15,172 nt of DNA from an uncultured Bacteroidota bacterium (GCA_903920835.1 CAIXNQ010000051.1:1-15172); one strand, 5' to 3'; positions 5,825-14,525 are shown, counted from the first letter of the stretch. A program made the numbers and translations. Notes: generated by a model from the letters alone, not told the origin.

Positions 5825-8809
5825 ATGTATAAATCACTCAAAAACATATTAATAATATGTTTGTCTTCTGTAATTATTTTTAATTGCGGAACCAAAAAAA
5901 GCATTCCATCATCAACCGCAATTGAAGAACCAGTTTTGCCTGGCAAAGAAATAATTGTTCCAACTTATGAACAAGAATATGTCTCTTTTGGACAAAAAAA
6001 ATGGGTTGACAGCATTTATAACCAAATGTCTCTTGAAGATAAAATCGGGCAATTGTTTATGGTTGCTGCTTATTCTAACAAAGATTCAATTCATTTTAAT
6101 GCTATTGACAAACTTATTTCAAAATACAAAATCGGCGGATTAATTTTCTTTCAAGGTGGTCCCGGTCGCCAAGCCAGATTGACCAATAGATTTCAATCTA
6201 AGTCAAAAATCCCTTTGTTTATAGGTAATGATGCCGAATGGGGACTCAGCATGCGATTGGATTCTACCTATCGTTATCCTTGGAATATGACTTTGGGCGC
6301 AATTCAAAACTTGAGACTAGTTGAAGAAGTGGGCAAACAAATGGGTGCTCAATGCAATCGTCTAGGAGTTCATTTTAATTTTGCACCTGTTTTAGACATC
6401 AACACCAATCCAAAGAATCCAATTATTGGGTTTCGTTCTTTTGGAGAAGATAAAATTAACGTAACCGACCATGCTATTGCTTTAATGAAAGGCGTTCAAA
6501 GCCAACAAGTTTTTTCAACAGGAAAACATTTCCCAGGACATGGCGACACTTCAACTGATTCGCATAAAGGATTACCAACGGTTGATTTTTCTGCTGAACG
6601 ACTTGATGAAGTTGAGCTATATCCTTACAAGAGATTATTTAAAGAAGGACTTTCTTCAGTAATGGTAGCACATTTGAATGTTCCTTGTTTGGAATTAAGA
6701 GCGAATTGTCCTTCTTCGTTATCTTATAATATAGTTACTAATATCCTCCAAACCCAATTAGGATTTAAAGGACTTATTTTTACAGATGCTCTAAACATGA
6801 AAGGAGCTAGTAACTATAAAACGCCTGGCGATATTGATTTAGATGCTTTTACTGCTGGAAATGATATCCTTCTTTTTCCAGAAAATGTTCCTTTAGCTGT
6901 CGAAAAAATTAAAAAAGCTTATCAAGACACTACCATTTCTCAAAAACGATTGGCTTTTTCTGTAAAAAAAATCCTTAAATACAAGTTTGTTGCCAATTTG
7001 AATCATTATAAACCTATTATTTATAACGATTTGAATAATGATTTGAATCCAGTTTCGACAGATGCTTTGCAATATCAATTGTATGAAAATGCGATTACAG
7101 TCCTCAAGAACGAACAAGAAATTTTGCCTATTAAAGATTTGAACAAAAACAAAATTGCCTATGTCAAATTGGGCGACGATTCTAATAGTGCGTTTGTTTC
7201 TACAATAAAAAAATATGCAGAAGTTACCGAAATTCCCAATGCCAACATAGATAGTTTAAATGTCAAATTAAAACCTTTCACAACAGTAGTTGTAGGCTTT
7301 CACAAATCGGACAAAGCATGGAAAAAACAAGACTTTACTGATGCCGAATTACTTCAAATTCAACAATTGGCAAAAAACAATCACGTAATTTTAGATGTTT
7401 TCGTAAAGCCTTATTCGTTATCTCAAATTCAAGATTTTAAAGACATTAAAGGTCTAGTTGTTTCTTATCAAAATTGTGATATTTCTCAAATTGTTTCTGC
7501 TGAACTGCTTTTTGGAGCCATTGAAGCAAAAGGAAAACTACCTGTTTCAATTAATGCTGAATTTAAAGTAAATTCGGGACTTCAAACTAAAAAACTCAAT
7601 CTACTTGGGTTCTCAACTCCCGAAAATGTTGGAATGAATTCTGAAATTTTAACTAAAATTGAGCCTATTGTCAACAAAGCAATTGAAAATAAAATGACTC
7701 CCGGGGCACAAATTTTAGTGGCGCGTAAAGGAAAGGTTATTTACCAAAAATCTTTTGGATTTCAAACTTATAATAAAGAAACAAAAGTCAACAATGAAAC
7801 ACTTTATGATGTTGCTTCGGTTACTAAAATGATTGCCACTTTGCCCTTAATTATGCAATTTTATGATCAAAAGAAAATTAACCTCGATACCAAACTAGGT
7901 TCAATGCTTCCCACGTTTTCAGATTCAGACAAAGCCGCTATTTCTTTTAAAGAACTTTTGTCGCATTATGCCCGTTTGCAAGCTTGGATTCCTTTTTATA
8001 AAGCTACTTTAGACAGCTTGAAAATGCCTTCAGAGAAGTATTATAGCAAAACTTTGACCACTACATTTTCTAAACAAGTTGCAGAAAATTTATACCTCAG
8101 AAATGATTATCACGACACCATCATAAAAAAAATTAAAGACAGCAAACTCTTGTCCAAACTGGAATACAAATACAGCGATTTTACTTTTATTTTAATGAAA
8201 GAATATCTCGAAAAAGCAACAGGAGAGCGACTGGACAATTTGGTCAATGATAATTTTTATTCCAAAATCGGAATGAATAATACGCTTTACAATCCTTTGA
8301 AGAAGTTTTCTAAAACCGATATTGCACCTACCGAAATTGATAATTATTTCCGCTATCAAGTTTTGCAAGGATATGTCCACGATATGGAAGCTGCCATGGA
8401 AGACGGCGTGGGCGGACATGCAGGAATTTTTTCAAATGCGATGGATGTCGCAAAAATGATGCAACTTTTCTTGCAAAAAGGATCTTACGGAAATCAAACC
8501 TATTTTTCTGCCAAAACTTTCGATGATTTTAATACCTGTTACTATTGTCCTGAAGGCAATCGTCGCGGATTGGGTTTTGACAAACCGCAATTGGGTAAAG
8601 AAGGACCAACTTGCGGATGTGTTTCAGCCAAAAGTTTTGGTCACACGGGCTTTACTGGAACAATGGCTTGGGCAGATCCAGAAACTGAGCTTATTTATAT
8701 TTTTCTTTCTAACAGAACTTATCCCGAAGCCACAACAAACACGCTCTCTAAAGCAAATATTAGAGAAGATATTCAAAAAGTTATTCAAGACGCTATTATT
8801 GAAAAATAG
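5825..8809 (+). CDS. Lipoprotein: NagZ-type GH3 beta-N-acetylhexosaminidase fused to beta-lactamase-like serine hydrolase
   Basis: Two-enzyme fusion of 994 residues. The N-terminus (hydrophobic to IIFNCG, Cys21) looks like a lipoprotein signal, so the protein is membrane-anchored in the periplasm or on the outer membrane. Residues ~60-390 form a GH3 domain: NFAPVLDIN, GFRSFGED, then KHFPGHGDTSTDSHKGLP (Lys234-His235; Asp245-His247 as the NagZ-type acid/base loop) and IFTDALNMKGA with nucleophile Asp321. The presence of the D-x-H loop points to NagZ-like removal of GlcNAc from muropeptides. Residues ~400-595 match the second GH3 alpha/beta domain. Residues ~600-990 form a class C beta-lactamase/penicillin-binding-like domain with ASVTK (Ser665, Lys668), YSD (Tyr783) and HTG (940-942). 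This second active site may be a D,D-carboxypeptidase, esterase or amidase; intact motifs suggest it is active. An internal CYYCPEG...CGCV cysteine cluster near 905-932 is unusual and might form disulfides. The fusion is a known Bacteroidota architecture. Confidence 0.92.
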   Translation: MYKSLKNILIICLSSVIIFNCGTKKSIPSSTAIEEPVLPGKEIIVPTYEQEYVSFGQKKWVDSIYNQMSLEDKIGQLFMVAAYSNKDSIHFNAIDKLISKYKIGGLIFFQGGPGRQARLTNRFQSKSKIPLFIGNDAEWGLSMRLDSTYRYPWNMTLGAIQNLRLVEEVGKQMGAQCNRLGVHFNFAPVLDINTNPKNPIIGFRSFGEDKINVTDHAIALMKGVQSQQVFSTGKHFPGHGDTSTDSHKGLPTVDFSAERLDEVELYPYKRLFKEGLSSVMVAHLNVPCLELRANCPSSLSYNIVTNILQTQLGFKGLIFTDALNMKGASNYKTPGDIDLDAFTAGNDILLFPENVPLAVEKIKKAYQDTTISQKRLAFSVKKILKYKFVANLNHYKPIIYNDLNNDLNPVSTDALQYQLYENAITVLKNEQEILPIKDLNKNKIAYVKLGDDSNSAFVSTIKKYAEVTEIPNANIDSLNVKLKPFTTVVVGFHKSDKAWKKQDFTDAELLQIQQLAKNNHVILDVFVKPYSLSQIQDFKDIKGLVVSYQNCDISQIVSAELLFGAIEAKGKLPVSINAEFKVNSGLQTKKLNLLGFSTPENVGMNSEILTKIEPIVNKAIENKMTPGAQILVARKGKVIYQKSFGFQTYNKETKVNNETLYDVASVTKMIATLPLIMQFYDQKKINLDTKLGSMLPTFSDSDKAAISFKELLSHYARLQAWIPFYKATLDSLKMPSEKYYSKTLTTTFSKQVAENLYLRNDYHDTIIKKIKDSKLLSKLEYKYSDFTFILMKEYLEKATGERLDNLVNDNFYSKIGMNNTLYNPLKKFSKTDIAPTEIDNYFRYQVLQGYVHDMEAAMEDGVGGHAGIFSNAMDVAKMMQLFLQKGSYGNQTYFSAKTFDDFNTCYYCPEGNRRGLGFDKPQLGKEGPTCGCVSAKSFGHTGFTGTMAWADPETELIYIFLSNRTYPEATTNTLSKANIREDIQKVIQDAIIEK

Positions 8810-8842
8810 CATCATTTGAAAATAAATTCAATCATTATTGTT

Positions 8843-10687
8843 ATGAAAAAACATCATTTTAGTCCCATTCGTTGGGGCTTGCTGGTTATACTGTTTCTTT
8901 TTAGTTCTACTGTTCTTTTCAGTCAAAAGAAGAATTCTGAGCTTGTTCTTAAATCAAAAAATCCTCAAGAAATTTTTGGCAATCCCGACATACTTGCTTT
9001 TTCTTACAGCAGTTATCGTCAAAATTCAAGAAAAATCGAACCGACTATTGACGAAATCAAAGAAGATTTACGAATTATGAAAGCTCTTGGCGTGAAACTC
9101 ATTCGTACCTATAATTCGCAACAATATGACCATTCAAAAAATATCTTAAACGCTATAAAATCGCTTCAACAAGAAGATTCTAAGTTTGAAATGTATGTAA
9201 TGCTCGGCACTTGGATTGAATGCGAAGGTGCGTGGGGCTCTAATCCAAACCACGAACTTGGAAATACTAAAAACAATAGTGCCGAAATCGAGCAAGCAAT
9301 TGCTTTAACGCAACAATATCCCGAAATTATTAAGGCAATTGCTGTTGGCAACGAAGCAATGGTGCATTGGGCAAGCAGCTATTTCGTAGCTCCAAAAGTG
9401 ATTTTAAAATGGGTGAATTACCTTCAAGCAAAAAAGAAAGAAGGCAAGCTTCCTGCGAATATCTGGATTACGAGTTCAGATAATTTTGCCTCATGGGGTG
9501 GCGGAGATACGAGTTATCACAATTCCGACCTGGCGCAATTAATTAAATCGGTAGATTTTATTTCGTTGCATACTTATCCGTTTCACGACACTTTTTACAA
9601 TCCTTCGTTTTGGGCAATTCCTGAAAATGAAGCGCAGCTTTCTGCAACCGAAAAGATTGATGGTGCGATGCAACGATCTATAAATTATGCCATTTCGCAA
9701 TATCAAAACACTCAAAAGTATTTAAAATCAATAGGAATATCTAAACCTATCCACATTGGCGAGACAGGTTGGGCGTCGAATGCCAGCACTAATTATGGTG
9801 CCACTGGGTCTATGGCTGCCGATGAATATAAAGCCAAAAAGTTCTATGATTTAATGCGGGCTTGGACAAAAAATGAACACCTGAGTTGTTTCTATTTTGA
9901 ACTTTTTGACGAAAAATGGAAAAATAGCACCGATGCTGGCGATTCTGAAAATCATTTTGGGTTGATTGACCTCGATAATAAGGTTAAATATGCGCTTTGG
10001 AATTTGTTTGACAACGAAACTTTTAAGAACCTGACTCGAAATGGAAAACCACTCATAAAATCTTTTGATGGAGACCAACAAAAATTATTAAATCAAGTGC
10101 AGTTACCGCCTTTACAATCCGAAATTGGGGTTGTTGCAACCGATTGGATAAATGCCAACAGAAAAACTGGTGCCATTGTCACCGAATTAAATTATCTGGT
10201 TTTTAAAAATGTTGATGCTAATTTAGTTTCTAAAACATATCCGAGTGCGTCTTTAAAACCCAATGCTTGGGACGGCACTTGCGGAATCAAATTGACTCAA
10301 AACGGCACATTAATAATTAACACTGGTTCGGGAGCTTGGTGGGGTTGTGCGCTAGAAATGCAAAGTGGTGGCAGAGGCGAAAACCTGAATGATTATAAAA
10401 ACGGCTACCTCCATTTTGAAATTAAAGGAACTACGGCATCATCTTTCAAGATTGGCTTTCAATCGGGGGTTTATGCTAAAGGTACGCAAGTCAATCACGG
10501 TATTATTTTCGGGAAAATCCCAGAGTATAAATTGACCAACGAATGGGTGAGCTATCAAATTCCGATTTCAAAATTGATGAACGGTTCTGGACTAAACGAC
10601 GTTACAAGTCCATTGTTTTTGCTTGGAGATGGTAATTTTGATGGCAAAATTATCGAAATTAGAAAAGTATTTTATTCAAAAAACTGA
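8843..10687 (+). CDS. Secreted GH17 beta-1,3-glucan-active enzyme with C-terminal carbohydrate-binding-like region
   Basis: Predicted exported glycoside hydrolase of 614 residues. A signal peptide covers about 1-28 (RWGLLVILFLFSSTVLFSQ). The catalytic barrel covers about 45-400: YSSYRQNS, LGVKLIRTYNSQ, the acid/base motif AIAVGNEAMVHW (Glu171), ISLHTYPFHDTFY and the nucleophile motif IHIGETGWAS (Glu307) match family GH17, whose members cut or transfer on beta-1,3-glucans such as laminarin. The C-terminal ~150 residues (GTCGIKLTQNGTLIINTG, GYLHFEIKGT, LFLLGDGNFDG) look like a beta-sandwich carbohydrate-binding module. The ATG at 8843 is preferred; an in-frame TTG at 8816 lies 6 nt after the previous stop and would add nine residues before the signal peptide. 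Being adjacent to the GH3 lipoprotein (33 nt), it is probably cotranscribed, yet no SusC/SusD or other polysaccharide-locus genes accompany it. Substrate is inferred from the family. Confidence 0.88.
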   Translation: MKKHHFSPIRWGLLVILFLFSSTVLFSQKKNSELVLKSKNPQEIFGNPDILAFSYSSYRQNSRKIEPTIDEIKEDLRIMKALGVKLIRTYNSQQYDHSKNILNAIKSLQQEDSKFEMYVMLGTWIECEGAWGSNPNHELGNTKNNSAEIEQAIALTQQYPEIIKAIAVGNEAMVHWASSYFVAPKVILKWVNYLQAKKKEGKLPANIWITSSDNFASWGGGDTSYHNSDLAQLIKSVDFISLHTYPFHDTFYNPSFWAIPENEAQLSATEKIDGAMQRSINYAISQYQNTQKYLKSIGISKPIHIGETGWASNASTNYGATGSMAADEYKAKKFYDLMRAWTKNEHLSCFYFELFDEKWKNSTDAGDSENHFGLIDLDNKVKYALWNLFDNETFKNLTRNGKPLIKSFDGDQQKLLNQVQLPPLQSEIGVVATDWINANRKTGAIVTELNYLVFKNVDANLVSKTYPSASLKPNAWDGTCGIKLTQNGTLIINTGSGAWWGCALEMQSGGRGENLNDYKNGYLHFEIKGTTASSFKIGFQSGVYAKGTQVNHGIIFGKIPEYKLTNEWVSYQIPISKLMNGSGLNDVTSPLFLLGDGNFDGKIIEIRKVFYSKN

Positions 10688-10833
10688 TGGATATTTAAGG
10701 TTTAATTAATCTATTAAAGCAATAAATTATAATTCTACTGTTTGCTTGAAACTCTCACTGGGTTGTAGATTATGATGTTGGTAGATAAAAAGTAGGAATA
10801 CTTATCTGTCAAGCAAAAATATAAATCTTACCA
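10688..10833. other. Intergenic, no feature seen
   Basis: AT-rich stretch between the GH17 stop and the 21-bp array. I see no convincing terminator, promoter or reading frame. With the array and 11065-11287 it makes up a 600-base gap between the convergent GH17 and crtY genes. Confidence 0.5.
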
Positions 10834-11064
10834 GTGCGAGGATGAATCTCGGGAGGTCTCGGACGCATCTCGGGAGGTCTCGGATGCATCTCGGGAGTGC
10901 GAGGATGAATCTCGGGAGGTCTCGGACGCATCTCGGGAGTGCTAGGATGAATCTTGGGAGGTCTCGGATGCATCTCGGGAGTGCTAGGATGAATCTTGGG
11001 AGGGTTAGGATGAATCTTGTGAGTGCTAGGTCTTATCTCTGGAGAGCGAGGAGGAGTCTGACTT
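10834..11064. repeat. GC-rich tandem array of 21-bp units (10 good copies plus one degenerate)
   Basis: Ten consecutive 21-bp units run from 10834 to 11043, with a decayed eleventh to 11064. Two types alternate irregularly: type A begins GTGCGAGG (or GTGCTAGG) and has ATGAATCT; type B begins GGTCTCGG and has A(C/T)GCATCT; both end in CGGGA or TGGGA. The order is A B B A B A B A, then two diverged A copies. Units 1-7 are best conserved and copies decay rightward, as expected for an old array losing homogenisation on one side. A type B unit is about two-thirds G+C, in a genome region of roughly one-third. Because 21 is a multiple of three, frames stay open on both strands (heptapeptides like LGRSRTH on plus, Pro-rich PEMHPRP on minus); I regard these as by-products. 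There are no spacers, so it is not CRISPR. Confidence 0.9.
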
Positions 11065-11287
11065 GGAATAAAAGAAAATACATTGAAAAAATATACACGA
11101 TTCAAAAAAGGGTACATAAACAAAAAAGGGCAAGTAATTACGTCTAAAATATTAAAAGAAAGTCAATAATGGTTCGTAATAACTATGGTTTCGTTGCAAT
11201 TGAAATCCAAAAAATGAACTATATTTTGTAACTTTTATTATTTAAAAAAGGCAATCGTAAAAAAAGACAGAAATATGAATTTGTATC
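11065..11287. other. Intergenic, no feature seen
   Basis: AT-rich sequence between the 21-bp array and the crtY stop codon. It contains A-rich runs and two GGG-containing patches (AAAAAAGGGTA, AAAAAAGGGCA near 11103-11131) but no supported gene, promoter or terminator. Confidence 0.5.
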
Positions 11288-12436
11288 TTAAAACCTACTA
11301 CCTAAAACCCTTCCCAACAAAGCAATTATAAAAAGTTTTTTCGGGCATTTCCAAATCACCCGAAGGTCTTCTAAAAACGAGGTTTCTTCGTCCAGAAATT
11401 TAAATAGAAGAGCGGCATCACCTTGTTTAAACAAAGAAGAGAAAATAGTAGCGCCCAATTCGTTTTTTTGGTTTAAAATATCAAGCAACAACAAATCATA
11501 AAACCAGAATTTCGTTTTTTTATGAAATTTTCTAAAATCAGACTTTGTTTCTAAAAAGGTAACTAGTTTACTTGAAATTTTGTAAGTATTTTTAAAAGTA
11601 TAACCTGTACTCGCTTTAGTCCATCCGCCAGCCGAACCAATGTTTATGATGTTTTTAGTATTGTGTTTCCAGAACGGATAACTCGTCATCGGGATATTTC
11701 CCATTTCTTTTTCAATAATTTCATATTCTGTAATGCCCAATTGTCGAATATATTCTTCAATTTCATATTCATATTCCGACCTGATCAACAATTCTTTTGA
11801 AAATAACGTATATTCAATTAAGGCTTCATTAGCAGAGGTTGGCAAAACATACATAAACCGAGTATTGCCTTTTTGAGCTACCGAAAAATCCATAAATGTA
11901 GCACAATTTGGGTCAAAAATAGCTTCTTTGGAACGAATAAACCAACCAATAAAATGCTGTTGTAACAACGGATATTTGTTTTGGTTTAAAATTATTTCAG
12001 GGTCGAAAATTGAATTGAAAATTTTATCGCATGAAAAAGTTTCATTAGTAGTTTTGATAAGACATAAATCTGCTTTTTCTTCAAAACTAATAACATTTTG
12101 ATTTTCAAAATAAATATTTGTTTCGTTCACAATTTGCTCAAAAACCATGTTATAAAAATCAATTCCTTTTACAAAATTATATTGATAAGGAGCCAAATCT
12201 AGCTTGGTTTGGAAGTTTTCATTTTTAAACCAAGCATTGTTCCATTGATGGGTGGTAATATCAGAAAACAAAGCGGTTTGTTCCCAAAAACACCAAGTTC
12301 TATCATTGGTTTTCTTTAGAGAATTATCGATTAATAAAATAGATTTTTGTTTAAATTTTCCTGAATTAATCATTTCTTTTACGACCATCAAGGCCGCTAA
12401 TCCAGTACCAACGAAAATGTAATTGTAGTGCTTCAC
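11288..12436 (-). CDS. crtY: Lycopene beta-cyclase
   Basis: FAD/NAD(P)-dependent flavoprotein that closes beta-ionone rings on lycopene to give beta-carotene, the step before zeaxanthin in yellow flavobacteria; it acts at the inner membrane. The N-terminal Rossmann motif is YIFVGTGLAAL (about residues 6-16). The CrtY signature DRTWCFWE is at 45-52, followed by QHFIGWFI (160-167), FMDF (181-184), FMYVLPT (194-200), and the FAD/substrate-side GSAGGWTKASTGYTF (267-281). Its 382 residues are normal for CrtY. The start is GTG at 12436; an in-frame TGA lies two codons upstream and the Rossmann strand begins at residue 5, so no other start is possible. A TATATTTG sequence (12448-12441, minus strand) resembles a -7 box only 4 nt before the start, but without a -33 partner. 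It stands alone: no crtE, crtB, crtI or crtZ is beside it. Confidence 0.93.
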   Translation of the reverse strand: MKHYNYIFVGTGLAALMVVKEMINSGKFKQKSILLIDNSLKKTNDRTWCFWEQTALFSDITTHQWNNAWFKNENFQTKLDLAPYQYNFVKGIDFYNMVFEQIVNETNIYFENQNVISFEEKADLCLIKTTNETFSCDKIFNSIFDPEIILNQNKYPLLQQHFIGWFIRSKEAIFDPNCATFMDFSVAQKGNTRFMYVLPTSANEALIEYTLFSKELLIRSEYEYEIEEYIRQLGITEYEIIEKEMGNIPMTSYPFWKHNTKNIINIGSAGGWTKASTGYTFKNTYKISSKLVTFLETKSDFRKFHKKTKFWFYDLLLLDILNQKNELGATIFSSLFKQGDAALLFKFLDEETSFLEDLRVIWKCPKKLFIIALLGRVLGSRF

Positions 12437-12498
12437 GTTTCAAATATATAAATCTTTCAAATATTCTCAGTATTTTTGGACGTAATTATACAGAATTT

Positions 12499-14376
12499 AT
12501 GAATCAGTCACTTGAAGAAGTAAATCAATCAGTACTTACCAACGGCAAAGCCAAAGGGTTTAAAAAAATTGCTGCTTTTCTTGGCCCAGCTTATTTAATA
12601 AGTGTTGGCTATATGGATCCAGGCAATTGGGCAACCGATTTAGCTGGAGGAAGTCAGTTTGGTTATAGTCTGCTGTGGGTTCTAGTTATGAGTAATTTGA
12701 TGGCGTTACTTTTGCAAAGTCTCAGCGCACGATTAGGAATAGTAACGCAGCGCGATCTTGCTCAAGCTTCTCGTGAAACCTATTCGCCTTTCATTAATTA
12801 TATTCTTTATTTTCTTGCCGAAATTGCCATTGCTGCCTGCGACCTAGCCGAAGTATTAGGAATGGCAATCGGAATCAATCTTCTGTTTCATCTTCCTTTA
12901 ATTGAAGGCGTTTTGATTACCGTTTTAGATACCTTTTTACTTTTATTTCTAATCAATAAAGGCATCCGAAAAATGGAAGCTTTCATCATGACTTTAGTAG
13001 CAGTTATAGGTTTGTCATTCTTGTTTGAAATGATTTTTGCTCAGCCCAATTTGTCTAATGTAGTTGTGGGTCTTATTCCGACCTTGCCCAATGAAGGCGC
13101 ATTATACATTGCTATCGGAATAATTGGAGCTACTGTAATGCCGCACAATCTTTATTTACACTCCTCTTTAGTCCAAACCCGAAAATTCAACCGAACTGAA
13201 TCTGGAATCAAACAAGCCCTAAAGTTCAATTTGATTGATTCAACCATTGCTTTGAATTTAGCTTTTTTTGTCAATGCTGCGATATTAATTCTTGCAGCAG
13301 CTACTTTTTTTAACAATGGACTTTTTCATGTAGCCGAAATAAAAGATGCGCATCAGCTTTTAGCACCACTTTTAGGGACAAAATGGGCACCCATTTTATT
13401 TGCAGTAGCACTTATTGCAGCGGGTCAAAGCTCAACAATTACGGGAACATTAGCTGGACAAATCATTATGGAGGGATATCTAAACTTGCGGATACAACCT
13501 TGGGTGCGTCGAATCATTACTCGATTGATTGCAATTGTTCCCGCAATGATGGCTATTCTTTATTTTGGCGAAAGTGTTACTGGAAAATTGTTGCTCTTTA
13601 GTCAAGTCATTTTGAGTTTACAATTGGGTTTTGCAATCATTCCACTCATACATTTTGTTAGCGACCCGATAAAAATGAAAGGTTTTCAAATTAAACCAAT
13701 TACAAAAGCACTCTCGTGGATAGTTGCCTTAATCATAGTTTTATTAAATGCCAAATTAGTTTTTGACGAAATATTCAGATGGTTGACATCATCAAAAAAT
13801 CCGTTAATTTTGTGGTTTACTGTTGTTCCTTTAGCAATTAGTTTTTTGATACTGCTACTTTATATCGTTTTCAAACCTTTTATTACAAAAGCAAGAAACA
13901 CTATTAACAATCATTTGCCTCATAACTTTGAGTTGAATTTTTCTCATTCTAAAGCCTATCCAACCAAAAATATAGCTATTGCAATTGATTTTTCAAATGC
14001 CGATGAAAAAGCATTAAATCACGCTTTTGAGCTTGGCGGAACTTCAGCTAACTATACCTTAATTCATATTGTAGAAACAGTGGGAGCGATGCTATACGGC
14101 GGAAATATAGACGATCACGAAACCACAACTGATGAAAAACTATTGCTACAATATCAAGAATTATTAGAATCTAAAGGATATAAAGTCTCACTCTTATTAG
14201 GATTTGGAAAACCAAACAAAGCCATTCCTAAACTCATTAACGAACGTGATTTTGATGTCTTAGTAATGGGAACTCACGGACATTCAGGTTTTAAAGATCT
14301 ACTTTTCGGTACTACCGTTAACAAACTCCGACATGAAATTTCAATTCCATTATTTATCATTAAAGTAGATTCGTAG
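12499..14376 (+). CDS. mntH: NRAMP-family divalent metal transporter fused to a universal stress protein domain
   Basis: Inner-membrane proton-coupled importer of Mn2+/Fe2+ (NRAMP), 625 residues, with an extra cytosolic domain. About eleven transmembrane segments fill residues 25-460. The metal-site motifs are DPGN (40-43, in helix 1) and ATVMPHN (211-217, in helix 6), whose Met214 favours soft-leaning transition metals over Ca2+/Mg2+; the family motif GQSSTITGTLAGQ is at 309-321. After a linker (about 465-488), residues 489-622 form a UspA-type domain: NIAIAIDFS, LIHIVE, and the nucleotide-binding signature G-x2-G-x9-G-T (Gly591, Gly594, Gly604-Thr605), which suggests it can bind ATP. Plain MntH proteins end near 410-450 residues, so the domain is an addition. 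The intergenic gap to divergent crtY is 62 nt, with no visible metal-regulator operator. Metal preference (Mn2+, Fe2+) cannot be decided from sequence alone, so the symbol is by family. Confidence 0.9.
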   Translation: MNQSLEEVNQSVLTNGKAKGFKKIAAFLGPAYLISVGYMDPGNWATDLAGGSQFGYSLLWVLVMSNLMALLLQSLSARLGIVTQRDLAQASRETYSPFINYILYFLAEIAIAACDLAEVLGMAIGINLLFHLPLIEGVLITVLDTFLLLFLINKGIRKMEAFIMTLVAVIGLSFLFEMIFAQPNLSNVVVGLIPTLPNEGALYIAIGIIGATVMPHNLYLHSSLVQTRKFNRTESGIKQALKFNLIDSTIALNLAFFVNAAILILAAATFFNNGLFHVAEIKDAHQLLAPLLGTKWAPILFAVALIAAGQSSTITGTLAGQIIMEGYLNLRIQPWVRRIITRLIAIVPAMMAILYFGESVTGKLLLFSQVILSLQLGFAIIPLIHFVSDPIKMKGFQIKPITKALSWIVALIIVLLNAKLVFDEIFRWLTSSKNPLILWFTVVPLAISFLILLLYIVFKPFITKARNTINNHLPHNFELNFSHSKAYPTKNIAIAIDFSNADEKALNHAFELGGTSANYTLIHIVETVGAMLYGGNIDDHETTTDEKLLLQYQELLESKGYKVSLLLGFGKPNKAIPKLINERDFDVLVMGTHGHSGFKDLLFGTTVNKLRHEISIPLFIIKVDS

Positions 14377-14525
14377 GTTTGTATGAAATAATATTTAATA
14401 AAATCTTATCTTTATTTTATTTAAAGTTTTTTATACAACCCATTCGCAACCAATGCATCTCACTTCACACCAATCTAGTATCTAATTTCTTCCCAAAAAA
14501 CTTTTCAAAAAACCTTTAATAAAGT

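Noticed and set aside
8523..8819. 98-codon plus-strand frame in another reading phase
   Set aside because: It overlaps the C-terminus of the GH3/beta-lactamase-like gene, where HTG and surrounding motifs are intact.
10834..11064. CRISPR array
   Set aside because: Units are contiguous with no unique spacers, the unit length is only 21 bp, and no cas genes are nearby.
10809..11123. 104-codon minus-strand Pro/His-rich frame as a gene
   Set aside because: Same reason: it is a by-product of the array, with no family resemblance or promoter.
10842..11147. 101-codon plus-strand frame through the repeat array as a gene
   Set aside because: The frame is open only because the unit is 21 bp; the opposite strand is equally open, composition is unlike its neighbours, and the end is low-complexity.
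12437..12498. Metal-regulator (MntR/Fur-like) operator upstream of the NRAMP gene
   Set aside because: No convincing palindrome is visible; AT-rich repeats such as TTTCAAATAT are too simple to call.
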